A stretch of DNA of 64,000 nt, from NCBI GenBank assembly GCA_016871315.1, contig VFZE01000012.1:1-64000 (forward strand). The letters are read 5' to 3'. The notes below the pieces were generated by a model. It saw nothing but the letters and a program-made list of their open reading frames with translations. It made no database searches and was not told the DNA's origin. The stretch comes from Acidimicrobiia bacterium (GTDB lineage: Bacteria; Acidobacteriota; Terriglobia; Bryobacterales; Bryobacteraceae). Shown here one piece after another: positions 26,087 to 33,012 of this stretch (position 1 is the stretch's first letter; each line of letters starts with the position of its first letter). The position numbers and the translations under genes are program-made.

Positions 26087-27059
26087 GTTCCTCCATCAGT
26101 CCAACCATCCGTTCGGTGGAGCGCATCAGCGTCGCTTCCTCCCTCACGAAACCATATGCCTTTTCCGTAATGGCATGCCGCTCGGTGTCGTGGTCCAGAA
26201 AGTGGCGGATGCACCCCGCCATTTCGCCGGTGGGCGCCATCAGAAAATGCTCTCCGGGAACAAAGGGTTCCGGCCGGTAAATCGGTTCGGAAACCACTAG
26301 CGCCTTGTTCGCCATCCCCAGACTCAGCCGGTATCCCGAGAACTCCGCCGGTGTCCTGGCCAGATTCACCAGAATCTTCGCCCGATTCAGCAGCCGCGTG
26401 CGGTTCTCGCCCCAGTACGCCGGGTCGGTCCAGCTTCCCGCCTCGGTGACTTTGATATTCTGCTGCCGCAACGACCGCAACAGACGATTCCGCCGGGGTA
26501 CGTTCAAAATTCCCAGAAACAGCACTTCCATATCGCGTGCAAGGCCGAGATCCCGCCCCATTGACGGATCGCACCCAAGTGGCGCAAAATGCCCGGGGAT
26601 GCCGCGTTCTGCCAGAAACTCCTGCCGGCCGCGCGAAGAAAGCACCAACACATCCGGAATCCCGGCTCGATGCAGCTTTCGAATCGTCAGGTAGTTGGTG
26701 TAAACGTCGGTGGCCCGCGCATCCCGGAGAACGATCTTGGCGATCTCCCGCAGGTTCAGCCACGGCATCGGGACACCGGTGGCTCGCGCCGGCGGAAGCG
26801 GTTCCGAGTGCCACAGAAGGATGTACGGACGCCGTTCAGGAGCCAGGCGCAGCAACCGTCCGCAAATCTGCGGATACCAGGCGGCATTGCCGAAAATCAC
26901 CAGCCATTCGCCTGCCGGAGGAATCCGGTCCCCGTCGTCGCCGGTCAGGGTCACCCGGCATCCATGGTGCCTCAGTGCTTCGATGAACGGCGACTCTGCG
27001 CCAACCAGGGCCTTGAGCACGCGGTAGCAAAGCGTGACTCGCCGAATCCCATTCCTCAT
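26061..27059 (-). CDS. CgeB-like glycosyltransferase family protein
   Basis: ATG at 27059 with AGAGG about eight bases upstream gives 332 residues. The protein has two Rossmann-like halves; the C-terminal half carries HFAPLGCDPS, DMEVLFLGILNVPRRNRLL and a late segment with FVPGEHFLMAP, which match the GT4-like CgeB/spore-maturation glycosyltransferases (a 'P.g.d' anchor and a 'PG.h.l.' donor-site loop). There is no membrane segment. It is the first gene of the minus-strand glycan operon that continues to about 21480. A possible -10 (TATACT at 27128-27123) lies 64 bases upstream but without a good -35. Confidence 0.75.
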   Translation of the reverse strand: MRNGIRRVTLCYRVLKALVGAESPFIEALRHHGCRVTLTGDDGDRIPPAGEWLVIFGNAAWYPQICGRLLRLAPERRPYILLWHSEPLPPARATGVPMPWLNLREIAKIVLRDARATDVYTNYLTIRKLHRAGIPDVLVLSSRGRQEFLAERGIPGHFAPLGCDPSMGRDLGLARDMEVLFLGILNVPRRNRLLRSLRQQNIKVTEAGSWTDPAYWGENRTRLLNRAKILVNLARTPAEFSGYRLSLGMANKALVVSEPIYRPEPFVPGEHFLMAPTGEMAGCIRHFLDHDTERHAITEKAYGFVREEATLMRSTERMVGLMEEHEQRHGLR

Positions 27060-27273
27060 ATCCAACCTCTGCTGGCCGAAAACAACATGCTTGGAAGCCC
27101 CGTACAAACCGCCATTGAAACGAGTATATCTGTTACCGCAATCGGTGGGCCTATTCCCTAATGTGATCGATAATTCCTTCTGCCGTGAACAAAAATAGCG
27201 CGGTCTGTTTCGGTAAAAAAGAGTGAGCGGCAAACATCCGCCTCGGGAAGAGGCGGCCGCGGCTGCCCGCCGC

Positions 27274-27420
27274 TCACTTGCGCGGCAATCGGCCCCGCGC
27301 CAAGCCGACGCCGCAAACCACCAGGAACAACCCGCCGACGATGAAACCGGCCGGTGGAGCGATGAGGAACGCGCCGGCGATAACCAGCGCGCCCCCGGAG
27401 ATGAAAAGGGAATCAGCCAT
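27274..27420 (-). CDS. Small two-helix membrane protein
   Basis: ATG at 27420 gives a 48-residue, nearly all hydrophobic protein with two transmembrane segments joined by a Pro-Pro turn (IAGAFLIAPPAGFIVGGLFL) and a basic end (ARGRLPRK). Its start codon is five bases past the CCA of the truncated tRNA-Glu copy at 27426-27452, so before the island inserted it probably sat directly behind the tRNA gene. No family is recognised. Small but with a convincing membrane-protein pattern. Confidence 0.5.
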   Translation of the reverse strand: MADSLFISGGALVIAGAFLIAPPAGFIVGGLFLVVCGVGLARGRLPRK

Positions 27421-27425
27421 GCGCT

Positions 27426-27452
27426 TGGTAGCGCTAACGGGATTCGAACCCG
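27426..27452 (-). repeat. 27-bp copy of the tRNA-Glu 3' end (att-like repeat)
   Basis: These 27 bases are identical to the 3' end of the intact tRNA-Glu gene at 28753-28779, including CCA, acceptor strand and most of the T arm; identity then stops. No 5' half of a tRNA follows, so it is a fragment. A direct repeat of a tRNA 3' end flanking about 1.3 kb is the usual mark left by a tyrosine-recombinase integrative element. Confidence 0.75.
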
Positions 27453-27656
27453 ACGGCTCCCAGTTCAACTCGGGCCAGTTGGGTCCGAGTAGTTGTGTTT
27501 TCGGTACATTTGGTATTCCGGGACGCTCGGGAACACCGCCACGAACCGCCGACGTCACAGCGCGGTCACAGCGCATTCGTGGACAGACGGCGTGCGAACG
27601 GCGCGGCCTCATGTCTGGACTCCATCGTCTGGAGCAAGGTGCAGTAGAATCCAAGT

Positions 27657-27863
27657 ATGAAGCTGCTCGTGACGCTGGAGCCCGACGAGACCGGGATGCT
27701 TGTCGCCGAGTGCCCCTCGATTCCCGGCTGTGTCTCGCAGGGGCGAACGGAAGCCGAGGCATTGGACAACATCCGCGAAGCGATCGCGGGTTGCCTTGAG
27801 GCGCGCGCCGCTAACGGCATGCCTCTGACCATCGAGATCCGGGAAGTCGAGGTTCCCGCGTAG
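27657..27863 (+). CDS. hicB: HicB-family antitoxin
   Basis: The 68-residue protein matches the short HicB/UPF0150 fold: MKLLVTLEPDETGMLVAECP, then IPGCVSQGRTEAEALDNIRE and a helix. This partial RNase-H-like domain neutralises HicA mRNA interferase. No C-terminal DNA-binding domain is present, so any autoregulation would use another factor. The hicA start follows the stop directly (TAG then ATG). A TAGAAT element (near 27647) sits only a few bases before the ATG, so the mRNA is probably leaderless. It lies inside the tRNA-Glu-flanked island. Confidence 0.85.
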   Translation: MKLLVTLEPDETGMLVAECPSIPGCVSQGRTEAEALDNIREAIAGCLEARAANGMPLTIEIREVEVPA

Positions 27864-28086
27864 ATGGCATCCTTGCCCTCCGTATCGGGGGAGCGGGCGG
27901 TGCGAGTTTTTCCAGAAGGCGGGATGGAGGAAGGATCGCCAGCGCAGAAGCCACGTCATTCTGATCAAGCCAGGACAGGCGGCGAGCCTCTCGGTGCCCC
28001 AACATCGCGAGCTAGCACCGGGGACTCTGCGCGCGCTGATCCGGTCCGCGGGGATGTCGGTGGACGAATTCGTGGCACTGATGTGA
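27864..28086 (+). pseudogene. hicA: HicA-like toxin, single-base frameshift
   Basis: The first frame reads MASLPSVSGERAVRVF and then turns to nonsense. After one base is dropped in the run of five T near 27910, the other frame continues as a complete HicA: QKAGWRKDRQRRSHVIL with the active-site histidine of the usual G-S-H motif, then SLSVPQHRELAPGTLRALIR and SAGMSVDEFVALM, ending at TGA 28084-28086. HicA is a small dsRBD-like mRNA interferase of about 60-75 residues, and the reconstructed length is about 73. The order hicB-hicA is the reverse of the classic operon but common. Loss of the toxin with the antitoxin intact is biologically plausible; a homopolymer error is the alternative. Confidence 0.75.
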
Positions 28087-28147
28087 ATCACGGGCATGTT
28101 TGGGACGATAATCAGCAGCGGAACCGGATGGAGACACGAACCGGAGT

Positions 28148-28675
28148 TCAGTGAATCTGACCTGACGTGACGTTCGGTTCATCAGGGAAGTAGGCCGCCA
28201 TCATGCCTTGTACGACCGCGAGCCACGGAATGGCATTGGCGCAAAGATCATCACATAGGTCGGGTCGGTTCAAGATCTTCGACACCGCGTGACCGAGGCC
28301 CACCTCGCCAAGCGGGACCATGTTCCACGGAGCGGAGTCCGGCTTAGCGTGCAGCAAGCTGTTCATCGTTGCAGTCAAATCCCGGCCGGCGACCGCAGGG
28401 TTCTGCTGTTGCTTCGCCTGGATTGCGTCGAACATTTTCGCAAGCCCAGGGGCGTCGCCCTGATGCCAGCCTCGCTTCCACCGTTCGATGTCGTTCGGAT
28501 AGAGGTGAGGTACAGCAGGATAGCAGCACGCTCCACGAGAGCGCGAAGGAGGCGCAGTCCTGGAGTTTTGCTCCATCGCGGAGCAAATGAGTTGATCGAA
28601 GTGGAAGAGGAGCTCGCGACCCAGGTATGGTTCGTTGTTAGGCGTGAATACAACTGGAATTGCTTTGGGCTGCAC
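28148..28675 (-). pseudogene. Hypothetical protein with two compensating frameshifts
   Basis: The outer parts read well in one frame: VFTPNNEPYLGRELLFHFDQ at the start and YPNDIERWKRGWHQGDAPGL, ATMNSLLHAKPDSAPWNMV and WLAVVQGMMAAYFPDEP later. Between about 28570 and 28500 the protein-like reading (LRLLRALVERAAILLYLTS) is in another frame. The joined text resembles the helical, DUF5677-like proteins with a 'RaLvEr...YL..hp' helix and W-K motif, though this is a pattern resemblance only. It lies in the tRNA-Glu island. Function unknown; probably decayed. Confidence 0.5.
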
Positions 28676-28752
28676 ACTTCATCCTAAGCAAAGCAGCATC
28701 GTCCTGACGGTGTTCGCGTCACAGCGCATAGCCCGTAAGTGTATGAAACATT

Positions 28753-28826
28753 GGTAGCGCTAACGGGATTCGAACCCGTATTTGAGCCTTGAGAGGGCTC
28801 CGTCCTAACCCTTAGACGATAGCGCC
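28753..28826 (-). tRNA. tRNA-Glu (anticodon CTC)
   Basis: On the minus strand the 74 bases fold into a full cloverleaf. The acceptor stem is 7 bp (with one G-T at the first pair) and there is a D arm. The anticodon stem GAGCC/GGCTC closes a 7-base loop CTCTCAA, giving anticodon CTC for GAG codons. The T arm is ACGGG/CCCGT with loop TTCGAAT, followed by an encoded CCA end. A copy of the last 27 bases lies at 27426-27452. Confidence 0.95.
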
Positions 28827-29009
28827 ACGGGGCTCATTCATTATATCAACCACCGCCCCGGTCCAGTCACGTGGATCGAAAATATTTCCGCGGCCCTAAG
28901 CCCCTGCACCCCAGTCGCTTGGCCGTCCTGCCCACTCGGCGTTCTGCCGGCCAGCTTGACCACCCCCTACACTTGGCTAGCGGGACAGTCCAGCCCCGCG
29001 ACATTTAAT

Positions 29010-29140
29010 CGACACAATTCGACAGAATTCGCCACTTTGTAGAAAGCAGGTCCGAAACGTGATTTTTGCAGAACGAACTCCATCGGCCCATCATCCGCCC
29101 TCGCTGAGGCCGTTCGACAGTTTTCGACACTTTTTCGACG
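29010..29140 (+). promoter_or_regulatory. Helically phased TCGACA repeats upstream of the hydrolase gene
   Basis: TCGACA occurs at 29010-29015 and 29020-29025 (10-base spacing, followed by another TTCG), and again at 29114-29119, 29124-29129 and as TCGAC at 29135-29139 (10-11-base spacing). The groups lie about 180 and 75 bases before the ATG at 29197. Such one-turn spacing suggests cooperative binding of a regulator on one DNA face. A third group (29322, 29332 and nearby) lies inside the coding start. No known operator is recognised. Confidence 0.4.
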
Positions 29141-29174
29141 CGCCGCACCTCCCCCCGCGCGCCGCTCGAGCCGA

Positions 29175-29180
29175 TATAAT
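29175..29180 (+). promoter_or_regulatory. -10 element before the secreted hydrolase
   Basis: A perfect TATAAT lies 16 bases before the ATG at 29197, with GGAG (29183-29186) between. No good -35 is found at 16-18 bases upstream, so an activator, perhaps binding the TCGACA repeats just upstream, may be needed. Confidence 0.45.
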
Positions 29181-29196
29181 ACGGAGCTTATCTGTC

Positions 29197-31026
29197 ATGA
29201 GGCTTCTTCCTATCTTTCTCTTCGTCGGTCTTTCTCTCACCGCTCAGGCGCCCAAGGACACTCCTTACGTCCCCACCGCGGAGGAGCGCGCCGAGATTCA
29301 AAGCAAACTCGCCGAGCTCGATCGACAGATTTCGACACTTCGCGACACCAAACACGGTACGCTGCTTGCCGACGTCGAGGTCTACAGCAAGGCCGCCTCA
29401 TGGATCATGCGCTTCCCCGAGGAGTTCTTCAACAAGAACTACCTTGGCCACACTCTGTTCGTGCTCGACCGCGGCCTCCAGCGAGCCCGCCAACTCGCCG
29501 CCGGCAACCCGGAGTGGACTCACAAATCCGGCCACATCGTCCATGCCTACCGCTCGCGCGTCGATGGCAGCCTCCAGCCCTACGCCGTAGTCGTCCCCAA
29601 GGATCTCCCGCGCGGCAAACCGGCCCGGCTTGATGTGGTTCTGCACGGCCGCGGCGCGACGCTGAACGAAATCAGCTTCATCCAGGCGCATGAAAATCCC
29701 AAGAACGCGCCCGCTTACAACGACCGCATCGAACTCCACGTCTTCGGCCGCACCAACAACGCCTACCGCTGGAGCGGCGAGACCGACGTCTTTGAGGCGC
29801 TCGCCTCGGTCGAGTCGCGCTACAAGATCGATCCGGCGCGCACCGTGCTGCGCGGCTTCTCGATGGGCGGCGCCGGAACCTGGCACATGGGCCTTCATCA
29901 CCCTTCGCGATGGGCCGCCATGGAAGCCGGCGCCGGATTCAGCGAAACGCGAAACTACGCCAGCCTCACCGATCTGCCTCCCTATCAGGCCGAGACGCTT
30001 ACGATTTACGACGCGGTCGAATACTCCGCCAACGCCTTCAACCTGCCCATCGTCGGCTACGGCGGCGAACTCGACCGCCAGCTGCAAGCATCCACCAATA
30101 TCAAGGAGCGGCTGGTCAAGGAGGGACTGAAGGATCTCCGCGCGATGTTCCTCATCGGGCCCAAGACCGAGCACAAGTGGCATCCGGACAGCAAAGCCGA
30201 ATCCGACGCATTCCTCGATGCCCATCTCCACGGCCCGCCCAGCCCGCGCAAGCAACTCCGCTTTGTCACTTTTACCACGCGCTACAACCAATGCGACTGG
30301 CTCACCATCGATGCTCTGGACAACCACTATCAGCGCGCCGACGTCACCGCCGGCAAGGGTCCCGGCGGCGTCTGGCTGCAAACCCACAACGTGGCATATC
30401 TCTCCCTAAGTGAACCCGCGCAGGTGTCAATCGACGGCCAGCAGATTCCCGGCGCAGTCCAGCACATGGAAAAACGCAAAGGCAAGTGGGTCTCCTCAAG
30501 CCCCCTCACAGGACTCCGCAAGCGTCACGGGCTGCAAGGTCCCATCGATGACGCCTTCATGGACAGCTTTCTCTGCGTGCGTCCTTCCAATGGCCCCGAC
30601 CCACGTCTGGAGCGTTTCTCCCAAGAGTTCGCCAAGTGGCTCCGCGGCGACATCCGCATCGCCGCCGACACCGAGGTCACTAACGATCATATCCGCGACC
30701 ATCACCTGATCCTGTTCGGCACACCGGAGAACAACGCCCTCATCCGCAAGGTGGCCGGGAAGCTTCCGATCCAGTGGTCGAAATCCCACATCCGCGTCGG
30801 CCTGCGCAATTTCGACGCCCGCACGCACACGCTCGCCATGATCTACCCGAACCCGCTCAACCCGGAGCGCTACGTGGTCCTTAACTCCGGCCACACATTC
30901 GGCGAGAAAGAGTTCCGCGGCACCAACGCCCTGCTATTCCCCAGACTGGGTGATTGGGCCGTTCTCGACGCGAACGGCAACACCGTAGCCGCCGGCCTCT
31001 TCGACGACTTCTGGCAGCTTCACTAG
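29197..31026 (+). CDS. Secreted alpha/beta hydrolase (prolyl-oligopeptidase-like fold)
   Basis: ATG at 29197, with GGAG upstream and a TATAAT further up, opens a signal peptide (LLPIFLFVGLSLTAQ); 609 residues. A helical N-terminal part (about 25-130) precedes the hydrolase domain: YAVVVPKDLPRGKPARLDVV, oxyanion-side VVLHGRG, and nucleophile elbow GFSMGGAGTWHMG. A histidine near GPKTEHKWHPDS probably completes the triad. The C-terminal part (from about 385) is a beta-rich domain of unknown role. The family (phospholipase/carboxylesterase-like, PF00326/PF02230 type) acts on esters or short peptides; the substrate is unknown. It ends four bases into the convergent enolase-family gene. Confidence 0.85.
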   Translation: MRLLPIFLFVGLSLTAQAPKDTPYVPTAEERAEIQSKLAELDRQISTLRDTKHGTLLADVEVYSKAASWIMRFPEEFFNKNYLGHTLFVLDRGLQRARQLAAGNPEWTHKSGHIVHAYRSRVDGSLQPYAVVVPKDLPRGKPARLDVVLHGRGATLNEISFIQAHENPKNAPAYNDRIELHVFGRTNNAYRWSGETDVFEALASVESRYKIDPARTVLRGFSMGGAGTWHMGLHHPSRWAAMEAGAGFSETRNYASLTDLPPYQAETLTIYDAVEYSANAFNLPIVGYGGELDRQLQASTNIKERLVKEGLKDLRAMFLIGPKTEHKWHPDSKAESDAFLDAHLHGPPSPRKQLRFVTFTTRYNQCDWLTIDALDNHYQRADVTAGKGPGGVWLQTHNVAYLSLSEPAQVSIDGQQIPGAVQHMEKRKGKWVSSSPLTGLRKRHGLQGPIDDAFMDSFLCVRPSNGPDPRLERFSQEFAKWLRGDIRIAADTEVTNDHIRDHHLILFGTPENNALIRKVAGKLPIQWSKSHIRVGLRNFDARTHTLAMIYPNPLNPERYVVLNSGHTFGEKEFRGTNALLFPRLGDWAVLDANGNTVAAGLFDDFWQLH

Positions 31027-32201
31027 GCTTCCCGCAGCCCCGCATCAAACTCGACGCCCAGCCCCGCTCCTTGCGGCACCGAAAGGTAACCTTCTTTATC
31101 CACCTTCGGCGGATCCGCCATGATCGCGAACCGGTGCTCGTAAGCCCCCACCGGCGGATCATGCAGCAGCTCAAAGTACGGCGCATGTGTCCACGCGGCC
31201 ACCAAGTGCAGATGCGCCACCGTGCCGATGTCGCCGCCGCCGTGATGCGGCACGACGCGCTTGTTCCAGATCTCGGCCAGCGCGCCGATCTTGCGCAGAT
31301 TGGTGATCCCCTCGCCCACCATGCTCTCCGGTTGCAGAATGTCGTAGACGCCCTGCTCGCACATCGCGCGGAACTCGTGCAGCCCGCGGTTGTTCTCTCC
31401 GCCCGCCAGCGGAACATTCACCTGCCGGTTCAGCTCCGCGAGTTGATCGAACGCGTAGCGCGGCAGAGGCTCCTCCAGCCAGTAGCAGTTCAGCCGCTCC
31501 AACTCGCGGGCCGTGGCCAGCGCCCGCTCGAAGTCCCAGCGCACGCCCGGCTGCCAGTTATGCGCCGACTGCGCCTGGTTGGCATCCACCATGATCGTCA
31601 TCCGCTCGCCCACCGCCTTGCGCACCAGCTCCACCGTGCGCACATCTTCGCGCATCGTTTCATGATGCAGCCGCAGTTTGATCGCGCGCCAGCCTTGTGC
31701 CAGCAAACTGGAAGCCATCCGCGCCCGCTCCTCCGGCGTCGACAACAGGATCATGCTGGCGTAGGGAATCACCTTGTCGCGCCCGCCGCCGAACAGCTTT
31801 TGTAAAGGTTGCTTGGACGCCTTCCCGATCAGGTCCCACAGCGCGATATCCACCGACGCGCATCCGCGATAGTTCGGTCCCATGGCATACTGCCGCAGCC
31901 GCGCCGCGTGCCGCTCGATATCGAACGGGTCCTGCCCCTTCAACTGCGCGTTGACGGCCTCCAGCAGCGCCGGGTCCAGCGCCGGGCCGATGCCGGTCAG
32001 CCCTTCATCGGTCGCGATCTCCACATACGTGCCTCCGCCGGTGGCGATCTCCATCCTTCCGCCCGGATTCCATGCCGGCTCCAGCGTGCCCGCCGTCCGC
32101 GCGCGCTTCAGCCTTACCACGCGTGCTTCGGTGATCTTCAACCGCGGCGCGGAGCGCGCCAAAGGTGCAAGAAATGCGGCCAGCAGCGAGCGGCGTTCCA
32201 T
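31023..32201 (-). CDS. Mandelate racemase/muconate lactonizing-type enolase-superfamily enzyme
   Basis: The 392-residue protein has an N-terminal extension with an R-R and hydrophobic run (MERRSLLAAFLAPLARSA), perhaps an export signal. The enolase-superfamily domains follow: the capping domain, then a barrel with catalytic GWRAIKLRLHH (a K-x-K-like site, here K-L-R). Metal ligands are Asp in IMVDANQAQ, Glu in YWLEEPL and Glu in LAGGENN. HHGGGDIG may supply a C-terminal base. The changed second lysine means racemase-type chemistry is not assured; acid-sugar dehydration is likely. It follows an SMR pair by ten bases on the same strand. Confidence 0.85.
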   Translation of the reverse strand: MERRSLLAAFLAPLARSAPRLKITEARVVRLKRARTAGTLEPAWNPGGRMEIATGGGTYVEIATDEGLTGIGPALDPALLEAVNAQLKGQDPFDIERHAARLRQYAMGPNYRGCASVDIALWDLIGKASKQPLQKLFGGGRDKVIPYASMILLSTPEERARMASSLLAQGWRAIKLRLHHETMREDVRTVELVRKAVGERMTIMVDANQAQSAHNWQPGVRWDFERALATARELERLNCYWLEEPLPRYAFDQLAELNRQVNVPLAGGENNRGLHEFRAMCEQGVYDILQPESMVGEGITNLRKIGALAEIWNKRVVPHHGGGDIGTVAHLHLVAAWTHAPYFELLHDPPVGAYEHRFAIMADPPKVDKEGYLSVPQGAGLGVEFDAGLREA

Positions 32202-32211
32202 CGAGCGCTCC

Positions 32212-32571
32212 TTATCGGTTGCCCAAGGCCAGGAACACGATTCCCACCAGAATCATCCCCAGCCCGATAAACTTGTTCCGCGTGAACGGCTCCTTGAAGA
32301 AGATGCGCGACCAAACCAGCGTCCACACGTAGCCCAGCGAGACCATCGGATAGAGGATCGTCAGCTCGCCATGCTGGATGCCCTTCAAGTAGAGCAGGGA
32401 AGAGGCCAGGAAAAAGACGACGCCGATCGCCAGCCGCCAGTTCACGAAAAGCGATGCGATATTGCGGTGCAAGTGCTCGGCGCCCGACTTCAGAAACACC
32501 GCCCCGAAGGAGCCCACAAACGATGCGCCCAGCACCAGCAGCATGGAGTTGGTGGGAGTCCCCGTCGTCAA
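32212..32571 (-). CDS. SMR/EamA-type small transporter subunit B
   Basis: This 119-residue protein has four transmembrane helices. The segment ELTILYPMVSLGYVWTLVWS is the conserved 'ySlaYp.w.G.g' region of small multidrug-resistance proteins, and KFIGLGMILVGIVFLALG is helix 4. It overlaps its partner gene by four bases. Paired SMR genes such as ArnE/ArnF form heterodimeric flippases or exporters. The acidic residue of drug-type SMR helix 1 is not clearly present, which favours a lipid-linked or metabolite substrate. Confidence 0.82.
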   Translation of the reverse strand: MTTGTPTNSMLLVLGASFVGSFGAVFLKSGAEHLHRNIASLFVNWRLAIGVVFFLASSLLYLKGIQHGELTILYPMVSLGYVWTLVWSRIFFKEPFTRNKFIGLGMILVGIVFLALGNR

Positions 32572-32972
32572 CTCTTCCGCCCCCTTCCAAGTACGCCCAC
32601 GCCTAACACTACCGTCAGCAGCCCGAGCATCTTCCAGGGATTCATCGCTTCGCTGTAGATCAACACGGACAATCCGGTCACCCAGACGTAGGTAAGTGCG
32701 ATCACGGGATAGAGAATCGACAACTCGCCGTACTTGAGCGCCACCACCAGCACCAGCGTACTGATCCCGTAAAAAGCATAGCCGAGAAACAGCTTCCCGC
32801 TCTTAAAGATCGCCAACAGCAACTGGAGTGCTCCGGAGTGCGGGTACTCCAGCGTCCCGGCCTTCATCAGGATTTGCGCCGCAGCGCCGAGCAGCGTGCA
32901 GACAAACACCAGGGCAATGGACAGGCGCCGGGCCTTTTCCGGGTCGTGTTTCAGTGCATCCAGCGTGGACAA
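32568..32972 (-). CDS. SMR/EamA-type small transporter subunit A
   Basis: The 134-residue protein has a basic N terminus (about 17 residues), then four helices: LSIALVFVCTLLGAAAQILM, LGYAFYGISTLVLVVALK, LSILYPVIALTYVWVTGLSV and KMLGLLTVVLGVGVLG. It shares the ELSILYP/ELTILYP motif with the downstream gene, so the two arose by duplication and probably dimerise. First gene of a three-gene transcript with subunit B and the enolase-superfamily enzyme. Transport of the enzyme's substrate or product is a reasonable guess. Confidence 0.82.
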   Translation of the reverse strand: MSTLDALKHDPEKARRLSIALVFVCTLLGAAAQILMKAGTLEYPHSGALQLLLAIFKSGKLFLGYAFYGISTLVLVVALKYGELSILYPVIALTYVWVTGLSVLIYSEAMNPWKMLGLLTVVLGVGVLGRGRKS

Positions 32973-33012
32973 TATCTACCCATGATAGCGGATGAGCGAT
33001 GGTACCGTGGGT

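Noticed and set aside
27426-27490. Possible second tRNA gene
   Set aside because: Only the 3' half matches tRNA-Glu; no 5' acceptor strand, D arm or anticodon arm can be paired.
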